From NCBI RefSeq assembly GCF_004208515.1, contig NZ_SGIM01000008.1, positions 100,916 through 164,915 of the forward strand: 64,000 bases of DNA. The letters run 5' to 3'. How positions within the stretch are numbered: position 1 is the first letter of the stretch; every line of letters starts with the position of its first letter. A model generated the notes under the pieces. That model worked only from the letters and a program-made list of their open reading frames with translations. It made no database searches and was not told the origin of the DNA. Shown here one piece after another: positions 57,764-64,000 of this stretch. Source of the stretch: Acinetobacter halotolerans. GTDB lineage: Bacteria > Pseudomonadota > Gammaproteobacteria > Pseudomonadales > Moraxellaceae. The position numbers and the translations under genes were made by a program.

Positions 57764-58008
57764 AAATTGTATGTTGTAAAAGCAGGTCTTTTAAAATTCT
57801 GATTCAAAGAGTTTTAATGAAAGATACGACTACTTTCATGAACCCTTGTATCCTTTTTCATGAGAGATGCAAAGTGGGTGTACATAATGATGAAAGCGGT
57901 CTATGGGGATGATGTATAGGCATGCATATAGTTATTACTGAAGATAACTGAGTTTAAAGTTGTATTCTAAGTAAAATATACAATGCGAATGATGATGAGA
58001 TCGTATAT

Positions 58009-58605
58009 ATGACTGGTAAAAGACTCAGCAAAGATGACCGTAGACAGCAGCTTTTACATGTCGCTCGATCCATTATTCGTACTCAAGGTGTAGAAGCGTT
58101 GACCTTGGGTTATTTAGCAGAGCAAGCCGGCATTACCAAACCGATTGCGTATCGGCATTTTAAGGATAGAGAAGGTTTATTAATTGCTATTTATAAAGAG
58201 TTTAGTGACAAGCAAAAGCAGGATTTATCCAATGCATTAGCACAGCATGCTCATAGCTTAGATCAGACCATTCATTTTTTTTGTAGCGCGTGTTTGAAAT
58301 TTCATATTGCAATGGGTCCTGAGGTGGGTTTGGTTATTGCTGCGCTTTCTGGCACTGATATTCTGCAAACTTATCTACAACAATGCCAACAAGAGTTTAT
58401 CGATATTTTTAAAGAGAGTGTTGATCCCTTTATTCAACTCGAAGCTCAAGCAGGTGAAGCAATCATTATTGCAATAACAGGATTGATGGAAGCAGTTTGT
58501 GTGGCTGCAAGTAATAAGGTAATCGACGCTGCGGCTGCACAAAAGGTGATGGAAAATTCTATTCTTCTTATACTTCATGATTTTTTAAACACAACGAATG
58601 TTTGA
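58009..58605 (+). CDS. TetR-family transcriptional regulator
   Basis: 198 residues. The N-terminal helix-turn-helix (RQQLLHVARSIIRTQGVEALTLGYLAEQAGITKPIAYRHFKDREGLLIAIY) is textbook TetR; the C-terminal ligand domain is unrelated to named subgroups I know. A perfect 21-bp palindrome starts 18 nt after its stop, within the promoter of the following oxidoreductase gene, which is its obvious target. It is co-oriented with that gene, so it may escape its own repression. Confidence 0.92.
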   Translation: MTGKRLSKDDRRQQLLHVARSIIRTQGVEALTLGYLAEQAGITKPIAYRHFKDREGLLIAIYKEFSDKQKQDLSNALAQHAHSLDQTIHFFCSACLKFHIAMGPEVGLVIAALSGTDILQTYLQQCQQEFIDIFKESVDPFIQLEAQAGEAIIIAITGLMEAVCVAASNKVIDAAAAQKVMENSILLILHDFLNTTNV

Positions 58606-58630
58606 CAAAGACTATTGATTGAATAAGTTA
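58602..58630 (+). promoter_or_regulatory. Promoter of the quinone reductase gene inside the tetR stop region
   Basis: A perfect -35 TTGACA (58602-58607) overlaps the tetR stop. The -10 would fall at 58624-58630 (TAAGTT or AAGTTA), within the palindromic operator. Confidence 0.65.
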
Positions 58631-58644
58631 CCAATGGTAACTTA
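58624..58644. promoter_or_regulatory. Perfect 21-bp palindrome, candidate TetR operator
   Basis: TAAGTTACCA-A-TGGTAACTTA, both 10-bp arms fully complementary around a central A. It overlaps the likely -10 region, where repressor binding would block transcription. Confidence 0.75.
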
Positions 58645-58673
58645 TGATTCATAACATCTTTGGAATAATAGTT

Positions 58674-59300
58674 ATGTCAATTTTAGAACAAAATAAAAAT
58701 GCATTGATTATCATTGCTCACCCTGACATGAAGTCGTTATCGCATCAAATCTCACACCATATCGCGACTTATTTGACTCAGCAGGGAATAAATGTCGAAA
58801 TTGCTGATTTGTATAAAGAGGACTTTAAACCAGCCATCACCATTCCTGATCTCGAGGCCTATCGTGGTCAGCAAGTACTGAGTACTGATATTTTGTTGGA
58901 ACAAGCACGGTTTGACCGTGCTGATATCGTTTATTTTGTTTTCCCCATTTATTGGTGGTCGATTCCTGCTGTTTTAAAAGGTTGGTTTGAACGCGTATTT
59001 ACTCACGGTTGGGCTTTTAAAGTAGATGAGCAAGGTGTGTTGACTGGCGAGCTTAAGAGGATACCTATAAAACTGATTGCAACGGGTACGGGCGATGAAG
59101 CTGGATATGATAAGCATGGTTATACTCAAGCAATACGCACACAAGTCGTAGAGGGGATTTTTGGTTTTTGTGGCATAGAAGATGTGCAAACATCGATTCT
59201 GTATAATTCTGATTTTATTCAGACTGAGGATCTGCAGGCATTCTTAAAAGAACTTGATACTAGGATTTTAGATATAAATCAACGAAGTATGAGTTGTTAA
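58674..59300 (+). CDS. NAD(P)H oxidoreductase of the flavodoxin-fold quinone reductase family (KefF/MdaB/NQO1-like)
   Basis: 208 residues from the ATG at 58674, just after the operator; an earlier in-frame ATG at 58644 lies inside the palindrome, so it is unlikely. IIAHPDMKSLSHQISHHIATYL, then YFVFPIYWWSIPAVLKGWFERVFTHGWAF is the signature of two-electron quinone reductases with bound FAD. It is a relative of the protein at 35974-36528. It is likely induced by the TetR ligand and protects from quinones or electrophiles. The ribosome site is weak. Confidence 0.92.
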   Translation: MSILEQNKNALIIIAHPDMKSLSHQISHHIATYLTQQGINVEIADLYKEDFKPAITIPDLEAYRGQQVLSTDILLEQARFDRADIVYFVFPIYWWSIPAVLKGWFERVFTHGWAFKVDEQGVLTGELKRIPIKLIATGTGDEAGYDKHGYTQAIRTQVVEGIFGFCGIEDVQTSILYNSDFIQTEDLQAFLKELDTRILDINQRSMSC

Positions 59301-59312
59301 ATAAATACTTGT

Positions 59313-59364
59313 AGATAGATCAAGTAAAATGCTGTTTTAACAAGTGCTTACTTGACCTATCTAT
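59313..59364. repeat. Long imperfect hairpin between convergent reductase genes
   Basis: TAGATAGATCAAGTAA pairs with TTACTTGACCTATCTA at 15 of 16 positions, loop of 20 nt. It has no T-run on either strand, so it is not a classical terminator, although the site between convergent genes suits one. Confidence 0.55.
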
Positions 59365-59415
59365 CGCTAATATTACGAATTAAACGAGCGCAGTTTTTCG
59401 CTACAAATTCGAAAA

Positions 59416-60069
59416 TTATAAACGAGTAAAAATAACTTCCTCTGGAAGTCGTGATTTTGGCAAAATCGCATTGAAATCTTGTTCACTACGATACCCTAAA
59501 GCGACGATGACAGAGGCTTTTAAACCTTTTTCAGTTAAACCAAACTCTTGATCAATGGTATTTCGATCAAAACCTTCCATCGGTGTCGCATCAATCCCTT
59601 CAAGCCCAGCAGCAAAAAGGAGTTGACCCAGTGCTAAGTACGTTTGATTTTCCATCCACGCAGAAAGATTTTTCAATTCGTTGCGATAAAACTCAACGTA
59701 GCCTTGACGTGTATCACGTTGACCTTGTTTAGCTGCCTCATCTTTAAAGCGACCACTGGCAGCATCTTGTTGAAGTAGCTGTTCTAAATACTCCGGTGAA
59801 ATATCGGTACGCGTACAAAAGATTAATGTGTGTGAAGAATTCAATACTTTAGCTGAATTATAAATGTAACTACCTGTCAAACCTGATGCAATACGTTGTT
59901 TTGCTTCGTCTGTTTCTGCGACGAGGAAATGCCAAGGTTGAATATTTACAGAAGATGGGCTAAAGCGTAAAACTTCTAACAGTTTTTCGAATTGTTGTTT
60001 TGGGATTTTTTTATTTACATCGTAAGCTTTAGTTGCATAACGTGTTTTTGCGGTAAGTAATGTATCCAT
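59416..60069 (-). CDS. NAD(P)H nitroreductase, NfsB-like
   Basis: 217 residues from the ATG complementary to 60067-60069. RYATKAYDVNKKIPKQQFEKL, LRFSPSSVNIQPWHFLVAET and GFDRNTIDQEFGLTEKGLKAS, then ILPKSRLPEEV is the standard NfsB/dihydropteridine reductase pattern with FMN-binding Ser/Gln residues. It reduces nitroaromatics, quinones or pteridines. It faces the quinone reductase gene. The frame extends five codons to a TTG at 60084. Confidence 0.93.
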   Translation of the reverse strand: MDTLLTAKTRYATKAYDVNKKIPKQQFEKLLEVLRFSPSSVNIQPWHFLVAETDEAKQRIASGLTGSYIYNSAKVLNSSHTLIFCTRTDISPEYLEQLLQQDAASGRFKDEAAKQGQRDTRQGYVEFYRNELKNLSAWMENQTYLALGQLLFAAGLEGIDATPMEGFDRNTIDQEFGLTEKGLKASVIVALGYRSEQDFNAILPKSRLPEEVIFTRL

Positions 60070-60249
60070 ATTTTTTGAATCCAATTAAAACTCGCTTTAT
60101 TCTACTGGATATATATTTCACTGAAAGTAGCTAAATGTGATTTCTATATAGATTTAAGTCGTATATGAGTGCGTCGTAGCAGTTATTTTTAGGTAATGAG
60201 TGTAAGTATAAATAAGGACCATGATTGATGATTTGAATGTTAACTGATC

Positions 60250-60966
60250 CTAATATAACCACTGCTTAAAATCTAATTGATAATTTTCTTGCTCATTGAT
60301 TTCTAGAATCCAAGCCGAATCTGCGCGCCAGTCACCTAATACAATACGTTGTTTGTTGCCTAGTTGATGGATGTTAGGACGGTGTGTATGCCCATGGACT
60401 AAAAGATCGACGTTAGTAATCACATTTTCTACAGCTTGTGCATTTACATCCATGATGTCATAGTTTTTCAGTTGTTTGGTTTCACTGCTTTTTTTACGGA
60501 ATCCATTGGCAAGTTTTTGTCTAAAACTTAATGGTGTGCGCTTTAAAAAACCGAGTAAAACTCGATTACGAATTATTTTACGGAAACGTTGGTATGCAAT
60601 ATCGTCAGTACACAGAGCATCGCCATGTTCGAGACGAATTTTCATGTGGTTGATTTCGAGGCTATAGACATCAGGTAGCAAAATTCCGTCGAATTGATCT
60701 AAGAATTTTTGACCTAAAGCGAAATCACGATTACCCACTTGGAAGTAAACCCGATTGCCAGCAGAAGTAAATGCTTGCAAGGCACTGATAATTTCATTTA
60801 ACCACGGTGCAGTATAATCATCACCGATCCAAGCGTTGAACCAATCACCTAAAATATAGAGTTGGGTATTTTTATTTTGATATTCGTTCAGTAAGTCTAA
60901 AAACCCTCGAACGAGTCGAGGGTGATCAGGTGACAAATGTAAATCTGAGATAAACAGGTGAGTCAC
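60250..60966 (-). CDS. lpxH: UDP-2,3-diacylglucosamine diphosphatase
   Basis: Fourth step of lipid A synthesis. 238 residues of the metallophosphoesterase fold: SDLHLS, GDWFNAWIGDD, GNRDF and LVHGHTHRPN give all metal ligands. The GTG start (complement of 60964-60966) has AGGA upstream and lies 21 nt after ppiB, so the two form an operon. It belongs to the LpxH rather than LpxI/LpxG type. Confidence 0.97.
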   Translation of the reverse strand: MTHLFISDLHLSPDHPRLVRGFLDLLNEYQNKNTQLYILGDWFNAWIGDDYTAPWLNEIISALQAFTSAGNRVYFQVGNRDFALGQKFLDQFDGILLPDVYSLEINHMKIRLEHGDALCTDDIAYQRFRKIIRNRVLLGFLKRTPLSFRQKLANGFRKKSSETKQLKNYDIMDVNAQAVENVITNVDLLVHGHTHRPNIHQLGNKQRIVLGDWRADSAWILEINEQENYQLDFKQWLY

Positions 60967-60987
60967 AAAGAGTCCTGTTGGATAAAA

Positions 60988-61497
60988 TTATTCAGAGATA
61001 ATTTTAGCAGATTCGATCACAACATTCTCTAAAGGAACGTCTGCATGATAACCACGGTTGCCTGTACGTACGCCTTTAATTGCATCTACAACGTCCATAC
61101 CTTCAACAACTTTACCAAATACGGCATAACCCCAACCTTGAGCTGTTTTGCCTGTGTGGTTTAAGAAAGAGTTGTTTTTAACGTTGATGAAGAACTGAGC
61201 AGAAGCAGAGTGAGGTGCTTGAGTACGTGCCATTGCAACAGTACCTTCATCGTTACTTAAGCCGTTGTCAGCTTCATTTTCGATTGAATCACGCGTTGCT
61301 TTTTCTTTAAAGTTTTCGTCCATGCCACCGCCTTGGATCATAAAACCTTCAATCACACGGTGGAAAATTACGCCGTCATAGAAACCGTCACGTACATATT
61401 CTAAGAAATTTGCAACCGTTTTTGGTGCTTTTTCAGCATTAAGCTCAAGAACAATACGGCCTTTATTGGTATTTAATTCGACTTGAGGAAAACTCAT
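60988..61497 (-). CDS. ppiB: Peptidyl-prolyl cis-trans isomerase B (cyclophilin)
   Basis: 169 residues, cytoplasmic (no signal peptide). The catalytic cyclophilin motifs are [41 protein letters not shown] and [20 protein letters not shown] lies upstream of the ATG. Proline isomerisation during folding. Operon with lpxH; divergent from glnS. Confidence 0.97.
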   Translation of the reverse strand: MSFPQVELNTNKGRIVLELNAEKAPKTVANFLEYVRDGFYDGVIFHRVIEGFMIQGGGMDENFKEKATRDSIENEADNGLSNDEGTVAMARTQAPHSASAQFFINVKNNSFLNHTGKTAQGWGYAVFGKVVEGMDVVDAIKGVRTGNRGYHADVPLENVVIESAKIISE

Positions 61498-61665
61498 TAC
61501 ATTAATCTCCTAAACATGGGCAAATTGACCATGGGTTTTTGGTTGAGAGAAGCATAAGCAAACTGTAAACTACAAGGCAAGTAAAAAACGTTAAAATCTT
61601 TGAGAAAAAGTAAAGATTGCGTTTTTATTCCCTATTTTTTAACTGTAAGAAGTGATTTACACCCT

Positions 61666-63393
61666 ATGAAGCCAAATGATGTTGTTTCAGAACTGCCAAA
61701 GACCCCGACACCGAATACTCATGCCTCTGTCGATGCTGCGCAGCAAGAACAACAGGCCGGCTTAGATTTTGTACGCCAAGTTATTACTGATGATTTAACT
61801 GAAGGACGTACCCAAAAAGTCGTTACTCGCTTCCCACCAGAGCCTAATGGTTATCTACATATTGGTCATGTAAAAGCGATTTGTTTAAACTTTGGTATCG
61901 CCGAAGAGTTTGGCGGTTTATGTAATTTGCGTTTTGACGATACGAATCCTGACGCTGAAGAACAAGAATATGTGGATGGCATTGCCAATGATGTGAAATG
62001 GTTAGGCTTTAACTGGAATGGTGAGCCACGTTACGCTTCGAGTTATTTTGATCAACTTTATGCATGGGCGGTGCAATTGATTGAACAAGGTGATGCTTAT
62101 GTGGATCTACAATCTCCCGAAGAAATTAAGTTGAATCGTGGTAACTTCGTAGAGCCAGGGAAAAACTCACCGTATCGTGATGCGACTGTTGAAGAGAACT
62201 TAGCGCGTTTTGAACAAATGCGTAATGGTGAAATCCAAGAAGGCGGTGCTGTATTGCGCGCCAAAATCGATATGGCAAGTCCAAATGTCCATATGCGTGA
62301 TCCAATTTTGTATCGTGTATTGCATTCTGAACATCACCAAACAGGTGATAAGTGGAAAATATACCCAATGTATGACTATGCTCATCCATTGTCTGATGCG
62401 ATTGAAGGCATTACCCATTCACTCTGTACATTAGAATTCCAAGATCACCGTCCATTTTATGATTGGATCGTTGCAAAGGTTCATTCTCAAGCTGTACCAC
62501 GCCAATACGAATCATCGCGTTTAAATATTGATTACACCATCACTTCTAAACGTAAGCTGCGTAAATTAGTTGAAGGTGGTCATGTCAATGGCTGGGATGA
62601 TCCACGTATGCCGACGGTTGTAGGAATGCGTCGTCGCGGTTTTACTGCTGAAGGTTTAAGAGATTTCTGCAAACGTGTTGGTGTTTCAAAAACCGATGGT
62701 ATTGTTGATGTTGCAATGCTTGAATTCTGTATTCGCCAATCTTTGGAAAATACCGCAGCGCGCGGTATGGCGGTATTGAATCCATTAAAAGTGACTTTGA
62801 CCAATTTACCTGAAGAATTGGACTTAACCCACGCACGTCATCCAAATGTCGATATGGGTGAACGTATCATTCCTCTGACACGTGAAATTTATATTGATCG
62901 TAAAGATTTCGAAGAGGTACCCCCTAAAGGCTTCAAACGTTTAATTCCTGATGGTGAAGTTCGTTTACGCCATGCTTTTGTCATTAAGTGTGATGAAGTG
63001 ATCAAAGATGCCGAGGGTGAAGTGATTGAACTAAAATGTTCAATTGATCCAAATACCTTAGGTAAAAACCCTGAAGGGCGTAAAGTTAAAGGGGTCGTGC
63101 ATTGGGTCTCAGCGAGTAAAGGTATTCCAGCGGAAGTGCGTATTTATGATCGCTTATTTACAGAATCTGATCCTGAAACAGGCGATGATTTCTTGGCAAA
63201 TCTTAATACAAACTCACTGCAAATCGTACAAGCGGTGGTAGAACCTGCTTTAGCACATGCGAAAGCTGAAGATCGATTCCAATTTGAGCGTGAGGGATAT
63301 TTTGTTGCTGATCAATTTGATCATCGTGCAGAAAAACCAGTGTTTAACCGTATTCTTGATTTAAAAGACAGTTTTAAAGTCGAGAAAAAGTAA
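61666..63393 (+). CDS. glnS: Glutaminyl-tRNA synthetase
   Basis: Class I synthetase charging tRNA-Gln. 575 residues from the ATG at 61666; the frame extends 22 codons upstream to 61600, but the usual N-terminus starts near [14 protein letters not shown]-like motif [19 protein letters not shown]-type [13 protein letters not shown], and the C-terminal beta-barrel anticodon domain with [17 protein letters not shown] (here [14 protein letters not shown]) are present. A Gln/Ala-rich N-terminal stretch (about 15-35) precedes the core. A terminator follows. Confidence 0.97.
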   Translation: MKPNDVVSELPKTPTPNTHASVDAAQQEQQAGLDFVRQVITDDLTEGRTQKVVTRFPPEPNGYLHIGHVKAICLNFGIAEEFGGLCNLRFDDTNPDAEEQEYVDGIANDVKWLGFNWNGEPRYASSYFDQLYAWAVQLIEQGDAYVDLQSPEEIKLNRGNFVEPGKNSPYRDATVEENLARFEQMRNGEIQEGGAVLRAKIDMASPNVHMRDPILYRVLHSEHHQTGDKWKIYPMYDYAHPLSDAIEGITHSLCTLEFQDHRPFYDWIVAKVHSQAVPRQYESSRLNIDYTITSKRKLRKLVEGGHVNGWDDPRMPTVVGMRRRGFTAEGLRDFCKRVGVSKTDGIVDVAMLEFCIRQSLENTAARGMAVLNPLKVTLTNLPEELDLTHARHPNVDMGERIIPLTREIYIDRKDFEEVPPKGFKRLIPDGEVRLRHAFVIKCDEVIKDAEGEVIELKCSIDPNTLGKNPEGRKVKGVVHWVSASKGIPAEVRIYDRLFTESDPETGDDFLANLNTNSLQIVQAVVEPALAHAKAEDRFQFEREGYFVADQFDHRAEKPVFNRILDLKDSFKVEKK

Positions 63394-63441
63394 AAATCTA
63401 GTGAGTTGTCTTTTATTTTGAAATATTTGAGAACTTGAAAT

Positions 63442-63474
63442 AAAAAAAGCCTCTGTGATCAGAGGCTTTTTTTA
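63442..63474. terminator. Bidirectional terminator between glnS and the Ala-rich lipoprotein gene
   Basis: Stem AAAAAGCCTCTG with CAGAGGCTTTTT, 4-nt loop, A/T-runs on both sides. Confidence 0.9.
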
Positions 63475-63485
63475 GTCTCAACGAA

Positions 63486-63797
63486 TTATTGTTGAGCTTT
63501 TTCTTTCATATCAGCAGCAGTTGATTCAACAGCGCCCGCAGTATTTGCAGCAGCTTCACGCGCAGCAGCTTCAGTTTCTGCAGCAGCCTCAGCAGTTGCA
63601 GTTGCAGTGTGATCAGCGGCAGCATCGATTTGATCACCAGTCGTGTCAATTGCAGTCGCAATGTCATGACCCGCTTGATCAGCAGCATTCTCTAAGTGTT
63701 CGCCAGTAGTCGCCCCTGTTTCAGGTGCTTTATCTTTATTACAGCCTACAAGAGCAACAGTAGCAGCGAGACCTAAAGCAACAAGTAATTTATTCAT
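63486..63797 (-). CDS. Small Ala-rich helical lipoprotein
   Basis: 103 residues from the ATG complementary to 63795-63797 (AAGGA 9 nt upstream); an ATG two codons earlier, at 63803, is also possible. A lipoprotein signal ends in VALVGCNKDK (Cys near 19). The mature part is nearly all Ala, Thr, Glu and Asp with a regular helical pattern (HTATATAEAAAETEAAAREA), similar to small apolipophorin- or Lpp-like envelope proteins. The composition is low complexity. The role is unknown. Confidence 0.82.
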   Translation of the reverse strand: MNKLLVALGLAATVALVGCNKDKAPETGATTGEHLENAADQAGHDIATAIDTTGDQIDAAADHTATATAEAAAETEAAAREAAANTAGAVESTAADMKEKAQQ

Positions 63798-63904
63798 TTT
63801 CATGTTTCCTTTTCGTTGTGGCATCCAATAACTATGGATAGCCAAAATATAAACATAAAGTGAGGGGACAATAAAGTTGAATATTTGTTGATAACTTGTA
63901 AAAA

Positions 63905-63941
63905 CACGCACTTAGGTTTAAAAATGTAAGTGCGTGCACAT
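63905..63941 (-). terminator. Rho-independent terminator for the gene at the right edge
   Basis: 10-bp stem CACGCACTTA with TAAGTGCGTG, 12-nt loop. On the minus strand TTTTT follows the stem. Confidence 0.8.
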
Positions 63942-63957
63942 ATTTCTTAATGTTGTG

Positions 63958-64000
63958 TTATGTACCAGAACGAATCATATAATCAAAAGCAGAGAGTGAA
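63958..64000 (-). CDS. 3' end of a gene cut by the window edge
   Basis: On the minus strand an open frame reads SLSAFDYMIRSGT and ends at TAA (complement of 63958-63960), 17 nt before the terminator at 63905-63941. Only the last 13 residues are visible, so the product cannot be named. The terminator directly behind it makes a real coding end likely. Confidence 0.5.
   Translation of the reverse strand, partial: SLSAFDYMIRSGT

Noticed and set aside
57764..58008. Short ORF (about 31 codons from 57817) between EamA and TetR
   Set aside because: No ribosome site, no recognisable sequence and no terminator behind it.
61600..61665. 22 extra residues before glnS
   Set aside because: The stretch is hydrophobic and lacks a good ribosome site; the usual start lies at 61666.

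Overview
The window looks like a chromosomal core segment of an Acinetobacter species (Moraxellaceae, Gammaproteobacteria). I base this on the AT-rich coding style, the glycine-rich extended Hfq tail, the lengthened CsrA, and the gene blocks alaS-lysC-csrA, ppsA/ppsR, cyoABCDE, rpsF-rpsR-rplI, tsaE-mutL-miaA-hfq and ppiB-lpxH next to glnS. There are no rRNA or tRNA genes, no CRISPR array, no prophage and no intact insertion sequence. Most of it is housekeeping, broken up by short accessory islands.

Layout. 1-4.4 kb: a zinc-ribbon protein (cut by the window edge), prmA, a secreted protein, mnmG and an SMR efflux pump. 4.4-11.1 kb (accessory): a large two-module lipoprotein, a histidine-box hydroxylase with an AraC regulator, a small conserved-looking protein, a TonB siderophore receptor behind a Fur-box-like site, and a small membrane protein. 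11.4-16 kb: a purine permease followed by an adenine-deaminase-type hydrolase, cytochrome b561, a small lipoprotein, rnhB and csrA. 16.3-25.7 kb: lysC, alaS, an Epd/GAPDH-like dehydrogenase, two unknowns, hisZ, purA and a monooxygenase-like protein. 26-32.2 kb: a paralogue of the first lipoprotein, a WYL regulator and a four-gene Anbu operon (circularly permuted ATP-grasp, short alpha-E, transglutaminase-like, proteasome-like Ntn hydrolase). 32.2-37.7 kb: DoxX, alr, dnaB, an HxlR/quinone-reductase pair and the S6-S18-L9 operon. 37.9-48.1 kb: the cytochrome bo3 operon, an RDD protein, ppsA/ppsR and a secreted unknown. 48.1-56.7 kb: a luciferase-like oxidoreductase, a glycine-zipper protein, two pseudouridine synthases, a GNAT protein, a solitary RelB/DinJ-like antitoxin, then tsaE-mutL-miaA-hfq. 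56.8-64 kb: a repeat-like intergenic segment, an EamA transporter, a TetR/quinone-reductase pair with a perfect 21-bp palindromic operator, a nitroreductase, lpxH, ppiB, glnS, an Ala-rich lipoprotein and the tail of one more gene.

How the genes work together. The permease and deaminase suggest purine salvage feeding purA. PpsA and its regulator PpsR set gluconeogenic flux, and the Epd/GAPDH-like enzyme may belong to the same carbon metabolism. The cyo operon builds the quinol oxidase and its heme O. Two separately regulated flavodoxin-fold quinone reductases and a nitroreductase look like an electrophile or quinone stress response. The Anbu operon is the most system-like element: a predicted peptide-bond-forming enzyme, a partner helical protein, a papain-fold peptidase-like protein and a self-compartmentalising protease, with a WYL-domain regulator transcribed divergently.
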